A stretch of DNA of 64,000 nucleotides, taken from the NCBI GenBank assembly GCA_016871275.1, contig VFZG01000008.1, forward strand, positions 1 to 64,000, given 5' to 3'. How positions within the stretch are numbered: the stretch's first letter is position 1; each line of letters begins with the position of its first letter. Below are positions 37,142 through 48,281 of the stretch, piece by piece. The position numbers and the translations under genes were made by a program. Source of the stretch: Acidimicrobiia bacterium (GTDB lineage Bacteria; Acidobacteriota; Vicinamibacteria; Vicinamibacterales; UBA2999). The notes below the pieces were generated by a model that worked only from the letters and a program-made list of their open reading frames with translations, was not told the DNA's origin and made no database searches.

Positions 37142-37911
37142 GCATCAAGTTCACTTGTGACGACAAGGCGACGTTGGTCGCCTACCTGTACGGCGAGATC
37201 GATGCCGCCACGCGACAGGCCGTCGACGATCACCTGGCGCAGTGCGCGGCCTGCGCCTCGGAGGTGACGGCGCTTGGCGAGACGCGATCGGGGCTCGGCC
37301 TCTGGGCGCCGCCGGACGTGGAGCTCGACTTCCAGATCGTGAAGAAGTCGGAGCTGCCGCCGTCCAACGTGCTGCGTCCCGCGCGCTGGTGGAAGGACGT
37401 GCCCGCATGGGCACAGGCCGCCGCCGCGGTGCTGGTGGTGGCCGCCGGCCTGTCGATTGCCAACCTGCAGGTCACCTCGGGCCCGAACGGTCTGTCGGTG
37501 AGGACCGGATGGATGAGCCAGCAGCCGGTGGCCGCCGCCCTGAGCGAGCCGTTCGACGGCGCAGCCGTCGAACAGCGAGTCGAACGGGCGCTCGTGTCGC
37601 TCGAACAGCAGCTGCGCACCGAGATTCGGTCGGTCAATGCCGAGACCACCGGCACCGCGCCGCGCGGCACGGCAGACGAGGCGACCGTTCGCCGCGTCCA
37701 GCAGTTGCTGGCTGAAGCGGAACAGCGCAACCAGCGGCAGCTGGCCGCGCGCTTCGTGGAGCTGACGCGCGACCTCAACCTGCAGCGGCGCGCCGACCTG
37801 ATGAACGTCAAGCGCGTCGTCAATTCGTTCGCTGGGGCGTACGACGAACGGCTCATGCGGCAGAGCCAGATGATCAACAACGTGATCCGGGTGTCCTCGA
37901 CTCCTCAATAA
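37138..37911 (+). CDS. Anti-sigma factor with N-terminal zinc-finger-like domain
   Basis: LVAYLYGEIDAATRQAVDDHLAQCAACASEV; ATGA overlap with the upstream ECF sigma gene; single TM segment. Confidence 0.88.
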   Translation: MSIKFTCDDKATLVAYLYGEIDAATRQAVDDHLAQCAACASEVTALGETRSGLGLWAPPDVELDFQIVKKSELPPSNVLRPARWWKDVPAWAQAAAAVLVVAAGLSIANLQVTSGPNGLSVRTGWMSQQPVAAALSEPFDGAAVEQRVERALVSLEQQLRTEIRSVNAETTGTAPRGTADEATVRRVQQLLAEAEQRNQRQLAARFVELTRDLNLQRRADLMNVKRVVNSFAGAYDERLMRQSQMINNVIRVSSTPQ

Positions 37912-37915
37912 AGCC

Positions 37916-38839
37916 ATGAAGAACCTGATTTCGACATGTGTCGTTGTGTTCGCATTCGCCGCGCCGTCGATGGCGCACGATGCGCCGAACTCTTCCGAAC
38001 AGCAGATCACGGCGCCCGCCCCGCTGCCTGCGGAACCAGCCCCGCCGGCTCCGAAGCCGAGCAGCGCCGGCGACCTGCGGCATCACATCTACGTGATGGA
38101 AGGCGCGCTCGCGCGGGCGGTGGATTACGGTGCGAAGCAGCTGAATCGCGAGATTCTCGCCGTCATGCCGGGCGTGTTCATGCTCGAAGGTGAAGCGCGG
38201 GCACGCGGCGTGCATCTCGACGGCTACGGCGTGTTCTTCGACGTCCGCGTGCCGATGATGCGTCAGAGCATGGTGTGGAGTCTGCGCATGATGATGGAGC
38301 AAGACAACAGCGCCAACGAAGCGCTGATCGCCGAACTGCGAAGGACGATGCAAGGGGTCATTGACCCGGGCACCCGCGCCTCGGTGGAGAAGGCGCTGCG
38401 GCGGCTCGAACGGCAGAACGCCGCCGCGCTTCCTCGCATGGGGGGCACCGTCGCCCCAGGAGTGGTGCTTGCGGAACGGCCGTCGGTGCCTGCCGTCGGC
38501 GCGGCAACGGCGGCCGGTCTGGCGCCGGAACCGACGACGGTCCGGCCGGCGGACGCCCTGTGGGCGCACGATCCAAATCGTGCGTACACCGAGGCGGTCA
38601 CCAGCGCGCTCGTCAACGCGATGATCGACTTCAGCACGCCGATGGTGATTGGGCCCGACCAGTGGCTGACGGTTGCCGCGCGCGACGACGAGGGTCGTGA
38701 TTCGCTGGCGCCCCAGGATCCGCTGGAGGAAGTGGTCACGATGATCTACCGGATCAAGGGAAGCGACCTGCAGCTGTATCGTTCCGGCAAGATTGATCGT
38801 GACGAGGTTCGCCAGCGCGTGCAGGTGAGCCAGTTCTGA
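37916..38839 (+). CDS. Hypothetical secreted protein
   Basis: Signal peptide, Pro-rich N-terminus; directly follows the anti-sigma gene. Confidence 0.72.
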   Translation: MKNLISTCVVVFAFAAPSMAHDAPNSSEQQITAPAPLPAEPAPPAPKPSSAGDLRHHIYVMEGALARAVDYGAKQLNREILAVMPGVFMLEGEARARGVHLDGYGVFFDVRVPMMRQSMVWSLRMMMEQDNSANEALIAELRRTMQGVIDPGTRASVEKALRRLERQNAAALPRMGGTVAPGVVLAERPSVPAVGAATAAGLAPEPTTVRPADALWAHDPNRAYTEAVTSALVNAMIDFSTPMVIGPDQWLTVAARDDEGRDSLAPQDPLEEVVTMIYRIKGSDLQLYRSGKIDRDEVRQRVQVSQF

Positions 38840-38906
38840 TCGGGCCTCCGGGCCACCAGGACGAGCGGGGAACACCGGAGGGATTGTGGTGTCTTACAAT
38901 TCACCT

Positions 38907-39413
38907 ATGGCCCCTCGAATTGCCGTCCTGCTCCTGGCCTCGTTCGTGTCGATCAGCTGCGGCGCGTCCACCGACGCCGTCGCGGCGATCGAGCCCCTTG
39001 ATGTCGTCACCGGGTGGTACGACGACGGGCTCATCGAGGGCGGGAAAAACAAGCTGGTGCCCAGCGTCTCGATGAAGCTGCGGAACAAGAGCGACCGGCC
39101 GATTCGATCCATCCAAATCAACGCCATCTTCCGGCGGGTTGGCGAACAGCAAATGTGGGGCGAGCATTTCGGGTGGGCCATTCCCCGCGAGCCCGAGCTG
39201 GCCCCAGGCGCCGAGACCAAGCCGCTGGTGATGCGCTCGACGCTCGGCTACACCGGTGAGCAGGCGCGCATGCAAATGCTTCAGCACAGCCAGTTCGTCG
39301 ACGCCAAGGTGGAAATCTACCTGAAGCGCGGGTCCAAGGTCTGGGCCAAGCTGGCCGAATATCCGATTCAGCGTCAGCTGATCACGCGCCGCACCGAACC
39401 GCCGACACCTTAG
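38907..39413 (+). CDS. Putative lipoprotein of unknown function
   Basis: Lipobox-like LLASFVSISCGA; 168 aa; TACAAT 6 nt upstream of the ATG. Confidence 0.72.
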   Translation: MAPRIAVLLLASFVSISCGASTDAVAAIEPLDVVTGWYDDGLIEGGKNKLVPSVSMKLRNKSDRPIRSIQINAIFRRVGEQQMWGEHFGWAIPREPELAPGAETKPLVMRSTLGYTGEQARMQMLQHSQFVDAKVEIYLKRGSKVWAKLAEYPIQRQLITRRTEPPTP

Positions 39414-39438
39414 ACCCCGCAAAGCGCCCAGGCACCGA

Positions 39439-39444
39439 TATAAT
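39439..39444 (+). promoter_or_regulatory. -10-like TATAAT 9 nt upstream of the permease ATG
   Basis: ggcaccgatataattcgggctcgATG. Confidence 0.5.
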
Positions 39445-39453
39445 TCGGGCTCG

Positions 39454-40848
39454 ATGTCGAACCCCGCTTCGTCCACTCTCGACCGCCGCCTCGGTCCGCT
39501 CGATGGCGCGGCGATCATCGTTTCCAACGTCATCGGCGGCACGATCCTGTTTGCGCCACCCTTGATGGCCGGGCTGGTGCCCAATCCCTGGCTGTACCTC
39601 GGGTTGTGGATCGCGGGCGGCGCGCTGGCGTTTGCCGGCGCCATGGCCTATGCGGAACTGGCGGCGCTGCGGCCGAAAGCCGGCGGCGAATACGTGTATC
39701 TGGACGCCGCGTATGGCCGCGTGGCAGCGTTCCTGACCGGCTGGACGTCGTTTGTCGCCGGCTTCGCCGGCGCGATGGCGGCCAACGCGTTCTTCATTCC
39801 GATCTATCTCGCGCGGTTCGTGGCCGGCGCTGACAACCAGACGCCGATCTTCACCATCCCGCTGCCGTTCGTGCCGATCACCGTCTCCACGCACACGCTG
39901 GTCGCGCTCGCGTCGGTGTGGCTGCTCGCCATCGTGCACCTGCGCGGCGTCGGCCCGGGCCGCGTGATGATGAACGTGCTCGCCGCGTTGAAGGTGGGCG
40001 CATTCCTGTTGTTCATCGCCGCCGGCATCGCCTTCGGCACCGGATCGTTCGAAAACATCTCGACGGCGAGCGGCAGCGTGACCACGGGCAATTGGCTGTT
40101 CGCATTCATCCCGGTGATGCTCGCGTATTCGGGGTGGAACGCGTCGGCGTATGTCGCCGAAGAGATTCGCGATCCGGGCCGCAACCTGCCGCGTTCGCTG
40201 GCGATCGGCACGATCGCGGTGATCGCCGTCTATTTTGGCGTCAACGTCCTCTACCTGTATGTGTTCTCGGTTGGCGAGCTGGCGGCGTTGCAGGGCAGCG
40301 TGCTCGACGTCGTCGCCGACAAGCTGCTTGGCTCCGGCGCGGGCCACGTGATGGGCCTGGTGGGGATCGTGAGCCTGCTGGCGGGGAACAGCGCGATGAC
40401 GTTTGCCGGCCCGCGCGTGTACTTCGCCATGGCCCGCGACGGCGTGTTTTTCAAGTCTGCTTCGAAAGTCCACCCGACCTACCGCACGCCGGCCTTCGCC
40501 ATCGTTGCGCAGACGGTGTGGACCAGCCTGCTGATCCTGACGGGCAGCGGCAACGCGTTGCTGACCTACACCGGCTTCTCGATCACGCTGTTCCTGGGAG
40601 TGGCGGTGTTTGCGCTGTTCATCCTGCGTCGGCGCGAGCCCAACGCGCCGCGGCCGTTCAAGGCGATTGGCTATCCGATCGCGCCGGCGATCTTCACCGT
40701 CGCCTGCTTGGTGATTCTCGCCAACGCGCTGTACACCGACCTGGTCAAGCCGCTCACGCAGGGCGGCGCCGTCGGACCCTCGGCGTGGGGCTTGCTGGTC
40801 ATCGGACTAGGGCTGCCAATCTATTACTTCTTCGCGCGCCGGAGATGA
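39454..40848 (+). CDS. APC-family amino acid permease
   Basis: About 12 TM segments; GGTILFAPPLMAG; AYSGWNASAYVAEEIRDPGRNLPRSLAIG. Confidence 0.92.
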   Translation: MSNPASSTLDRRLGPLDGAAIIVSNVIGGTILFAPPLMAGLVPNPWLYLGLWIAGGALAFAGAMAYAELAALRPKAGGEYVYLDAAYGRVAAFLTGWTSFVAGFAGAMAANAFFIPIYLARFVAGADNQTPIFTIPLPFVPITVSTHTLVALASVWLLAIVHLRGVGPGRVMMNVLAALKVGAFLLFIAAGIAFGTGSFENISTASGSVTTGNWLFAFIPVMLAYSGWNASAYVAEEIRDPGRNLPRSLAIGTIAVIAVYFGVNVLYLYVFSVGELAALQGSVLDVVADKLLGSGAGHVMGLVGIVSLLAGNSAMTFAGPRVYFAMARDGVFFKSASKVHPTYRTPAFAIVAQTVWTSLLILTGSGNALLTYTGFSITLFLGVAVFALFILRRREPNAPRPFKAIGYPIAPAIFTVACLVILANALYTDLVKPLTQGGAVGPSAWGLLVIGLGLPIYYFFARRR

Positions 40849-40910
40849 GAAGAGAGAAGGGAGAAGCGAGAAGCGAGAAGCACTTCTGACTTCTCACTTC
40901 TCTCCCCGTC
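40844..40910. repeat. GAGAAGT/GAGAAGC-type hairpin repeat downstream of the permease
   Basis: gatgagaagagagaagggagaagcgagaagcgagaagcacttctgacttctcacttctctcccc. Confidence 0.85.
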
Positions 40911-41322
40911 AGGGTCTTGGTCTGAGGTCTTCGTGCAGCGTGATGGTGCATCCCGGCTGCACGTGCACGTCGAGTTCGAGATCCTCGTAGCCGGGCAGGT
41001 GGATCTCGATCTTGTGTCCGCCGGCCTCCAGGGGTAACGACTGGAACGTGCCGTCGAAGTCGTCCACCCATCCGCCGTAGACGCCGTAGCTCGACAAGCC
41101 GATCGATCCGTAAATCAATCCCCACGGCGCATAGCGGATCGGACTCCAGCGGTAGTAGTTGCGCGCCCAGCGGTCGTAGTATGCCGGAGGGTAGTAGCGC
41201 GGATTGCGGGCGCCGCCGATGTTGATGATGTTGACGTCGCGGCGATCGCGCGCGCCACGGCCTGCTTCTCCCTGGCGGCTCGGCCGGGCGTGCAGTTTTC
41301 TGCCGGTTCGCCTCCGGCGAGC
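40909..41322 (-). CDS. PEGA-like domain protein, possibly N-terminally truncated
   Basis: C-terminus GGWVDDFDGTFQSLPLEAGGHKIEIHLPGYEDLELDVHVQPGCTITLHEDL. No recognisable signal peptide; 5' end uncertain near hslV. Confidence 0.6.
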   Translation of the reverse strand, partial: ARRRRTGRKLHARPSRQGEAGRGARDRRDVNIINIGGARNPRYYPPAYYDRWARNYYRWSPIRYAPWGLIYGSIGLSSYGVYGGWVDDFDGTFQSLPLEAGGHKIEIHLPGYEDLELDVHVQPGCTITLHEDLRPRP

Positions 41323-41335
41323 ATAGACTAGTGTG

Positions 41336-41872
41336 ATGGAGTCGACGTTCCATGCGACCACCATCCTGGCGATACGGCGGGACGACCACGCCGTGCTGGC
41401 CGGCGACGGGCAGGTGACGCTGGGCGCTACCGTCGTCAAGCAGGGGGCGCGCAAGATCCGGCGGCTTTACAACGACCAGATCCTGGCGGGTTTCGCGGGT
41501 TCGGCAGCCGACTCGTTCGCCCTCTTTGCCAGGTTCGAGTCGAAGCTCGAGCAGTACCGCGGCAACCTCGAGCGCTCGGCGGTTGAGCTGGCCAAGGACT
41601 GGCGCACCGATCGCGCGCTGCGGCGCCTCGAGGCCATGCTGGTCGTCGTCGACCGGAAGTCGATGTTCCTGCTGTCGGGCACCGGCGATTTGATTGAGCC
41701 GGACGAAGGCATTATCGGCATCGGTTCCGGCGGCGCCTTCGCGCAGGCGGCGGCCCAAGCGCTGGCGCGCCACACCACGCTGCCGCCGCGCGAGATCGCG
41801 CAGCACGCCATGACCATCGCCTCCGAGATTTGCATCTACACCAACCGCCACCTGACGATCGAAGAACTGTAA
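41336..41872 (+). CDS. hslV: ATP-dependent protease subunit HslV
   Basis: [53 protein letters not shown]; followed by hslU. Confidence 0.96.
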   Translation: MESTFHATTILAIRRDDHAVLAGDGQVTLGATVVKQGARKIRRLYNDQILAGFAGSAADSFALFARFESKLEQYRGNLERSAVELAKDWRTDRALRRLEAMLVVVDRKSMFLLSGTGDLIEPDEGIIGIGSGGAFAQAAAQALARHTTLPPREIAQHAMTIASEICIYTNRHLTIEEL

Positions 41873-43248
41873 TGTCCATCTCGTTGCCCGAGCGCACCGC
41901 GACCCGCGTGGCTTCGCTGACACCCAGAGAAATCGTCTCGGAGCTCGACAAATATGTCGTCGGGCAGTCGAAAGCGAAGCGCGCCGTGGCAATCGCCCTC
42001 CGCAACCGCATGCGCCGCCAGCAGCTGCCGGCCGATCTCGCCGAAGACGTGGCGCCGAAGAACATCCTGATGATCGGCCCCACCGGTGTCGGCAAGACGG
42101 AGATCGCGCGGCGCCTCGCGAAGCTGGCGCACTCGCCGTTCATCAAGGTGGAAGCGTCGAAGTTCACCGAGGTGGGCTATGTCGGCCGCGACGTGGAGTC
42201 GATGGTGCGGGATCTCGTCGAGCTGGCCGTCAACATGGTGCGCGAAGAGCGCATCGAAGAAGTCCGCGCGAAGGCGGAGCTCAATACCGAGGAGCGGCTG
42301 CTGGACCTGCTGTTGCCGCCGCGCCCGGCCGCGCCGGACGAGGATCCCGGACGCATTCGCGACGAGATGGGCGGCACCCGCCAGCGCATGCGCGAGCAGC
42401 TGCGTGACGGCAAGCTCGACGAACGGACGGTGGAGATCGACGTCCAGGAGAAATCGTTCCCGTCGATCGAGTTGATCACCGGGTCGTCGATGGAAGAAGT
42501 CGGCGTCAACCTGCGCGACATGATGCCCGGACTGTTCCAGGGCCGGTCGAAGCGCCGCCGCGTGACCGTGGCCGAAGCGCGCGAGCGGCTGGCCGCTGAA
42601 GAACAGCAGAAACTGATCGATATGGACGTCGTGGCCGGGGACGCGGTCGAACGCGTCGAGCAGGCCGGCATCATCTTCGTCGACGAGATCGACAAGATCG
42701 CCGGTCGCGAGGGCAGCCACGGCCCGGAAGTCAGCCGCGAAGGCGTGCAGCGCGACATCCTGCCGATCGTTGAAGGCACCACGGTCAACACCAAGCACGG
42801 CATGGTGCGCACCGATCACATCCTGTTCATCGCCGCCGGCGCGTTCCACGTGTCGAAGCCGTCGGACCTGATCCCCGAGCTGCAGGGGCGTTTCCCGATT
42901 CGCGTCGAGCTGGAGCCGCTCGGCCAGGCCGAGTTCGTGAGGATTCTCACCGAGCCGCGCAGCGCCTTGATCAAGCAGTACATCGCGCTGATGGCGACCG
43001 AGGGCGTCGACCTGCGCTTCACCGATGACGGCGTGGCGACCATCGCCGAGTTCGCGGCGCTGGTCAACGAGCACACCGAGAACATCGGCGCCCGCCGCCT
43101 GCATACCGTGATGGAGCGGCTGCTCGACGAAGTGTCGTTCGAGGCGCCGGATCTCGACGACAAGTCCATGACGATCGACGGGCCGTACGTGCGACGCATG
43201 CTGGCGGACATCGTCAAGAACGAAGACCTGTCGCGCTACATCCTCTGA
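41872..43248 (+). CDS. hslU: ATP-dependent protease ATPase subunit HslU
   Basis: [66 protein letters not shown]. Confidence 0.97.
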   Translation: MSISLPERTATRVASLTPREIVSELDKYVVGQSKAKRAVAIALRNRMRRQQLPADLAEDVAPKNILMIGPTGVGKTEIARRLAKLAHSPFIKVEASKFTEVGYVGRDVESMVRDLVELAVNMVREERIEEVRAKAELNTEERLLDLLLPPRPAAPDEDPGRIRDEMGGTRQRMREQLRDGKLDERTVEIDVQEKSFPSIELITGSSMEEVGVNLRDMMPGLFQGRSKRRRVTVAEARERLAAEEQQKLIDMDVVAGDAVERVEQAGIIFVDEIDKIAGREGSHGPEVSREGVQRDILPIVEGTTVNTKHGMVRTDHILFIAAGAFHVSKPSDLIPELQGRFPIRVELEPLGQAEFVRILTEPRSALIKQYIALMATEGVDLRFTDDGVATIAEFAALVNEHTENIGARRLHTVMERLLDEVSFEAPDLDDKSMTIDGPYVRRMLADIVKNEDLSRYIL

Positions 43249-44708
43249 TGATCCATGCGACTATCGAGTCACGCGCCCGTCGCGCGAAGCGTTCGCGCAG
43301 GGCTGGCACGGTCGTGGTGCTGTGTCTCGTCACCCTGGCGTGCGGTAAGAAAGGGCCACCGCTGGCGCCGCTGGTGCGCGTGCCGGCGGCCGTGACCGCG
43401 GTGACGCCGCAGCGCGTTGGCGACGATGTCTACGTGTCGTTCACCGCGCCGGACACCAACGCCGACGGTCTGAAGCCGGCCTCCATCGCGGCGCTGGAGG
43501 TGTACGCCGTCACCTCGGAACGCGTGCCCCGGACCAAGAAGCAGCGTGCATTCGCCACGCTGATCGCGACGTTGCCGGTGCGGATGGCGCTTCCGCCGCC
43601 GGTGCCCGCCAATGGGTCGGCCCCGCCGCCGCTGCCGGTGCCGCCCGGCGTGGAACAGGGGGCGGCGGTGGCAGTCAAGGAAACGCTGACCGCGGCGGCA
43701 CACGTGCCGGTGGAACTGCCCGTCGACAAAGACGCCGATCCTTCGATGGTCGTGGCCGCGGAAGACGGCCCGCCGTTCGGACCGCTGGTGGCCCCGCCCC
43801 CGGCCCAGTTGCCGCGGCGTCACTACTTCGTGGTCGGTATCAGCCCCCGCGGCCGCGAGAGCACGCCCTCAACGCCGGTGTCGTTGCCGCTCGAGTCGGG
43901 AAGCTCGGCTCCAGGCCAGCCAGTGGTCGCGCACACTGTGAGCGAACTGACCATGACGTGGACGCCGCCGCCGGACGCGCGCACCGCGTCGTTGCAGTTG
44001 GCGCCCACCAGCAAGCCCGTGCCGGCCGGCGCCAATGTCACGCCTACCAACACGACTCCGGCAGTGCCGGCGGCGTTGCCGCCAATCGTCGCAAAACGGT
44101 TTGGCCTGACGTTCGAGACGCAAGCCACGCGTTACAACATCTATGATCTGTCGCCCGCATTCACACCAACAGAGTCAGGCGGGCTCCGGCAAGACCTCGC
44201 CGAGGCCGGGCCGCCGCCGGATCCCTTCGCGATCAAGCTGCCGGCGCCCATCAACCCGGCGCCGCTGCTCGCCCCCGAGTTCGTGAGCAAAGGCGTCGTG
44301 TTTGGCGTCGAACGGTGCTTTGAAGTGCGGCCGGTCGATGCCGTCTCCGGCATCACCCTGATTGGGCCGGCGTCTCCGAAGACCTGCCTCACGCCGCAAG
44401 ACACCTTCCCGCCGGCCGCGCCCCTGAACCTGGTGGCGATCGCCGGACCGGGCGTGATCAACCTGATCTGGGATCCGAACAGCGAGACCGACCTCGCCGG
44501 CTACATCGTGTTGCGCGGCGAGGCGCAGGCTGGCACACTGGGTGCGCTGCAGGCCATCACGCCCGAGCCGATCACCGTCACCTCCTATCGCGACGAAACC
44601 GTCAAGCCCGGCACGCGGTACGTGTACGCTGTGGTGGCCGTGGACACGGCGATGCCGCAGAACGTGAGCGCGCAGTCGAATCGCGCGGAAGAAACGGCCA
44701 GGCAGTAG
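43248..44708 (+). CDS. Fibronectin type III-like lipoprotein
   Basis: Lipobox CLVTLACGKKGPPLAPLVRVP; FnIII-like NLIWDPNSETDLAGYIVLRGEA...TSYRDETVKPGTRYVYAVVAVD. Confidence 0.82.
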   Translation: MIHATIESRARRAKRSRRAGTVVVLCLVTLACGKKGPPLAPLVRVPAAVTAVTPQRVGDDVYVSFTAPDTNADGLKPASIAALEVYAVTSERVPRTKKQRAFATLIATLPVRMALPPPVPANGSAPPPLPVPPGVEQGAAVAVKETLTAAAHVPVELPVDKDADPSMVVAAEDGPPFGPLVAPPPAQLPRRHYFVVGISPRGRESTPSTPVSLPLESGSSAPGQPVVAHTVSELTMTWTPPPDARTASLQLAPTSKPVPAGANVTPTNTTPAVPAALPPIVAKRFGLTFETQATRYNIYDLSPAFTPTESGGLRQDLAEAGPPPDPFAIKLPAPINPAPLLAPEFVSKGVVFGVERCFEVRPVDAVSGITLIGPASPKTCLTPQDTFPPAAPLNLVAIAGPGVINLIWDPNSETDLAGYIVLRGEAQAGTLGALQAITPEPITVTSYRDETVKPGTRYVYAVVAVDTAMPQNVSAQSNRAEETARQ

Positions 44709-44728
44709 GGCAGGCAGTCGGGGAGCAG

Positions 44729-45487
44729 ATGGATCGCATCTACAAGCTTAGGCAGGGCAGTGACGGTCGGTACGCCGTTGAGCGGGATGGGCAGCTGTTC
44801 TGGCTGACAGGCGACGTGTTCGGTCAGTACGGCGCCGGCGAGGCGGTGCCCGCCGGCTCGCATGCCTGCATGGCGCCGGTGCGGCCGTCGATCGTCGTGT
44901 GCATCGGGTTGAACTACAAGGACCACGCCGCAGAGATGAACAAGAAGCTGCCGGCCGAGCCGCTGGTGTTTCTCAAGCCGCAGAGCTCGGTGATTGGCCC
45001 GGACGATCCGATTCGTATTCCCTCGTGGGCCGGGCGCATCGAGCACGAAGCCGAGATGGCCGTCGTCATCGGGAAGCGCGCGTCCGGCGTCACGGCGGCG
45101 AATGCCATGGACTACGTGCTGGGCCTGACGTGCCTCAACGACGTGACGGCGCGAGAGCTGCAGGCCAGGGACGTCCAGTATTCGCGCGCCAAGGGTTTCG
45201 ATACCTTCTGCCCGATCGGCCCGTGCATCGCTGTTGGTCTCGATCCGTCGGCGCTTGGCATTGAGGGATCGGTCAACGGCGAGCGCCGGCACCACTCCAA
45301 CACGCGCGAGCTGATTTTCCCGGTGCCGTATCTGATCGAACACGTGACGCGCTTCATGACCCTGAACCCCGGCGACGTGATCACGACCGGCACCCCGTCC
45401 GGCGTCGGCCCGCTCACTCCCGGCGACCGCATGACGGTCACGCTCGAGGGCGTCGGCACGCTGTCCAACCCCTGCATCGCCGGATGA
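44729..45487 (+). CDS. Fumarylacetoacetate hydrolase family protein
   Basis: [68 protein letters not shown]. Confidence 0.93.
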   Translation: MDRIYKLRQGSDGRYAVERDGQLFWLTGDVFGQYGAGEAVPAGSHACMAPVRPSIVVCIGLNYKDHAAEMNKKLPAEPLVFLKPQSSVIGPDDPIRIPSWAGRIEHEAEMAVVIGKRASGVTAANAMDYVLGLTCLNDVTARELQARDVQYSRAKGFDTFCPIGPCIAVGLDPSALGIEGSVNGERRHHSNTRELIFPVPYLIEHVTRFMTLNPGDVITTGTPSGVGPLTPGDRMTVTLEGVGTLSNPCIAG

Positions 45488-47025
45488 ATCCCATCGATCG
45501 CCTCACCGAGCGCGAGCGGCTCGCCGAGCTGGGCGGCGGCGCGGCGCGGCTCGAGAAGCAGCACGCCCAGGGCAAGCTCACCGCGCGCGAGCGGATGACG
45601 CGACTGTTCGACGCCGGCACCTTCGAGGAAGTCGACAAGCTCGTCACCCATCGCTGCCAGGACTTCGGGATGGAGGAACAGATCATCCCGGGTGACGGCG
45701 TGGTCAGCGGGCACGGCCGGGTGCACGGCCGCGTGGTCTACGCGTTCGCGCAGGACTTCACGGTGTTCGGCGGCTCGCTGTCCGAAACCAACGCCGCCAA
45801 GATCTGCAAGGTCATGGACATGGCGGTGCGCAACGGCGCGCCGATTGTCGGCCTGAACGACTCGGGAGGGGCGCGCATCCAGGAGGGGGTGGTCTCGCTC
45901 GGCGGCTACTCCGACATCTTCCTGCGCAATACCCTGGCCTCGGGCGTCGTGCCGCAGATCTCCGCGATCATGGGGCCGTGCGCCGGCGGCGCCGTCTACT
46001 CGCCGGCCATTACCGACTTCATCGTGATGGTGAAGCAGACCAGCTACATGTTCGTCACCGGCCCCGACGTGATCAAGACCGTGACGCACGAGGACGTCAC
46101 CAAGGAAGACCTTGGCGGCGCGATGACACACAACGAGAAGAGCGGCGTCGCGCACTTCGCCGTCGAAGACGACGCAGAGTGCATCGCGCTGATTCGCGAA
46201 CTGTTGTCGTTCATGCCCGACAACAACCTCGACGATCCGCCGCGCACCGCCACCGGCGACCCGCTCGATCGCGAAGACGATGCCCTCGACGCGCTGGTGC
46301 CGGTGTCGCCCAACCAGCCGTACGACATGCTGGACCTGATCCACACCATCGCAGACGAGGGCTACTTCCTGGAAGTGCACCAGCACTATGCGAAGAACAT
46401 CGTGGTCGGCTTTGCGCGGCTTGGCGGACGCCCGGTCGGCATTGTCGCCAACCAGCCGGCCAGCCTGGCCGGCACGCTCGACATCAACGCCTCGGTGAAG
46501 GGCGCGCGGTTCGTGCGCTTCTGTGATGCCTTCAACATTCCGCTGATCACGTTCGAAGACGTGCCAGGCTTCCTGCCAGGGACGGTGCAGGAATACGGCG
46601 GCATCATCCGGCATGGCGCCAAGCTGCTGTATGCCTTCGCCGAAGCCACGGTGCCGAAGATCACCGTCATCACCCGCAAGGCCTACGGCGGCGCCTACTG
46701 CGTGATGGCGAGCAAGCACCTTCGCACCGACTTCAACTACGCGTGGCCGAGCGCGGAGATTGCCGTCATGGGGGCCGAGGGCGCCGTCAACATCCTCTAC
46801 AAGCGCGACATCGAGAAGGCCGCCGATCCCGCGGCGATGCGCGCGCAGAAGATCGCCGAGTTCCGAGACCGCTTTGCCAGCCCCTACGTCGCCGCCGAGC
46901 GTGGCTACGTCGACGAGGTGATCCTGCCGAGGATGACGCGCGCCAAGCTGGTGCAGGCGCTGGCCACGCTCGACCACAAGCGCGACAAGAACCCGCCGAA
47001 GAAGCATGGCAACATCCCGCTCTAG
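45484..47025 (+). CDS. Acyl-CoA carboxylase carboxyltransferase (beta) subunit
   Basis: [72 protein letters not shown]. Confidence 0.94.
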   Translation: MNPIDRLTERERLAELGGGAARLEKQHAQGKLTARERMTRLFDAGTFEEVDKLVTHRCQDFGMEEQIIPGDGVVSGHGRVHGRVVYAFAQDFTVFGGSLSETNAAKICKVMDMAVRNGAPIVGLNDSGGARIQEGVVSLGGYSDIFLRNTLASGVVPQISAIMGPCAGGAVYSPAITDFIVMVKQTSYMFVTGPDVIKTVTHEDVTKEDLGGAMTHNEKSGVAHFAVEDDAECIALIRELLSFMPDNNLDDPPRTATGDPLDREDDALDALVPVSPNQPYDMLDLIHTIADEGYFLEVHQHYAKNIVVGFARLGGRPVGIVANQPASLAGTLDINASVKGARFVRFCDAFNIPLITFEDVPGFLPGTVQEYGGIIRHGAKLLYAFAEATVPKITVITRKAYGGAYCVMASKHLRTDFNYAWPSAEIAVMGAEGAVNILYKRDIEKAADPAAMRAQKIAEFRDRFASPYVAAERGYVDEVILPRMTRAKLVQALATLDHKRDKNPPKKHGNIPL

Positions 47026-47040
47026 GCTGATAACGGTCCG

Positions 47041-47706
47041 TTGCCACCCCTCAGATTTGCCGCCCGCGCCGTCGTTTTCGACATCGACGGTACCATCGTC
47101 GACAACATGCACCTGCACGCCGAGGCGTTCTCGGTGTTCGCGGAGCGCCATGGGCTGCCGCCGCTGACGCCGCAGGATCGCGCCCGTCTCGATGGCCGGC
47201 GCAACAGCGAGATCTTTCCCATCCTGTTCAACCGCGAGGTGCCGCGCGAAGAGTGGCAGGCGTACGAACACGAGAAGGAAGGCCTGTACCGCGAGCTGTC
47301 CAAGGGACGCCTGTCGCCCATGAAGGGCCTGCATGCGCTGATTGATGGCCTGCGCCAATCGCAGACTCCTGTCGCGCTGGCGACCTCGGCCCCGAAACCG
47401 AACGTCGAGCACACGCTGGCCGAACTCAATCTGGCCGGCGCGTTTCCGGTGATCGTGCGCGGTGACGAAGTGGCGCACGGCAAGCCGGCGCCCGACGTGT
47501 TCCTCGAAGCGGCCCGCCGCCTTGGCGTCGATCCGGCACACTGCCTGGTCTTCGAAGATGCCCAGATGGGCATCGAGGCGGCCCAGGCGGCAGGCATGCG
47601 AGTGGTGGCCCTCACCACCAGTTTCACGGCCTCGCACTTCGCGCGGCTGGTGCCGCCGCCCTCCTTTGTCTGCGGCGACTTCGAGGAATTCCTCCGCACC
47701 GGCTAG
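47041..47706 (+). CDS. HAD-family hydrolase (phosphoglucomutase-like)
   Basis: VVFDIDGTIVDNMHLHAEAF; LATSAPKPNVEHTL; CLVFEDAQMGIEAAQAAGM. TTG start likely. Confidence 0.9.
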   Translation: MPPLRFAARAVVFDIDGTIVDNMHLHAEAFSVFAERHGLPPLTPQDRARLDGRRNSEIFPILFNREVPREEWQAYEHEKEGLYRELSKGRLSPMKGLHALIDGLRQSQTPVALATSAPKPNVEHTLAELNLAGAFPVIVRGDEVAHGKPAPDVFLEAARRLGVDPAHCLVFEDAQMGIEAAQAAGMRVVALTTSFTASHFARLVPPPSFVCGDFEEFLRTG

Positions 47707-47742
47707 GCCGCCCGGCCTTTGCGACCGGCCGCTCGCGAGGGG

Positions 47743-47768
47743 ATGCCGGCCATCCGGCTGGCCGGCAT
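47743..47768. terminator. Perfect 10-bp-stem hairpin between HAD and secreted-protein genes
   Basis: ATGCCGGCCA-tccggc-TGGCCGGCAT; no U-tract, so terminator function is uncertain. Confidence 0.5.
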
Positions 47769-47827
47769 GAACGGATCGCAGCCGACTGCCGTCTACTTTA
47801 GTCGGTTCGGATTACAAGGAGCGGTTC

Positions 47828-48271
47828 ATGAAGAGAGTTGTGACGGTGGTCGTTGCGGCGTTGCTGTGTGCGGCACAGCCGGCCGGCCTGATGGCATCGG
47901 CGGCTGAGGCGCAGGCGGGGACGGTGAAGGTCACGGTGACCTACAAGGGCAAGGGCGGCACGGTGGATGCCACGCGCAAGCTGTGGGTGTACCTGTTCGA
48001 CACGCCAAACATCGGGCCGGACTCGCAGCCGATCGTTCAGATGGCACTCGAGACGAACGGTAGCGAGGCCGTGTTCCAGAGCGTGGCCGCCGGCATCGTG
48101 TACATCGCGGTGGCGTTCGATGAAAAGGGCGCGATGGACGGCCAGGGGCCGCCTCCGCCGGGCACGCCCATCTCGATCCTGGCCGATGCCAATGGCGCCC
48201 CGCGCGGTTTGGCGCCAGGTGACAAGGCGATCGCCACGCTGACGTTCGACGACGCGATGCGAATGCAGTAA
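47828..48271 (+). CDS. Hypothetical secreted protein
   Basis: Signal peptide; 147 aa; RBS-like AAGGAG upstream of the ATG. Confidence 0.75.
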   Translation: MKRVVTVVVAALLCAAQPAGLMASAAEAQAGTVKVTVTYKGKGGTVDATRKLWVYLFDTPNIGPDSQPIVQMALETNGSEAVFQSVAAGIVYIAVAFDEKGAMDGQGPPPPGTPISILADANGAPRGLAPGDKAIATLTFDDAMRMQ

Positions 48272-48281
48272 GGCGCAATCG

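Noticed and set aside
45112-47637. 841-aa minus-strand ORF antisense to FAH and carboxyltransferase genes
   Set aside because: Codon-bias artefact; plus-strand genes are highly recognisable.
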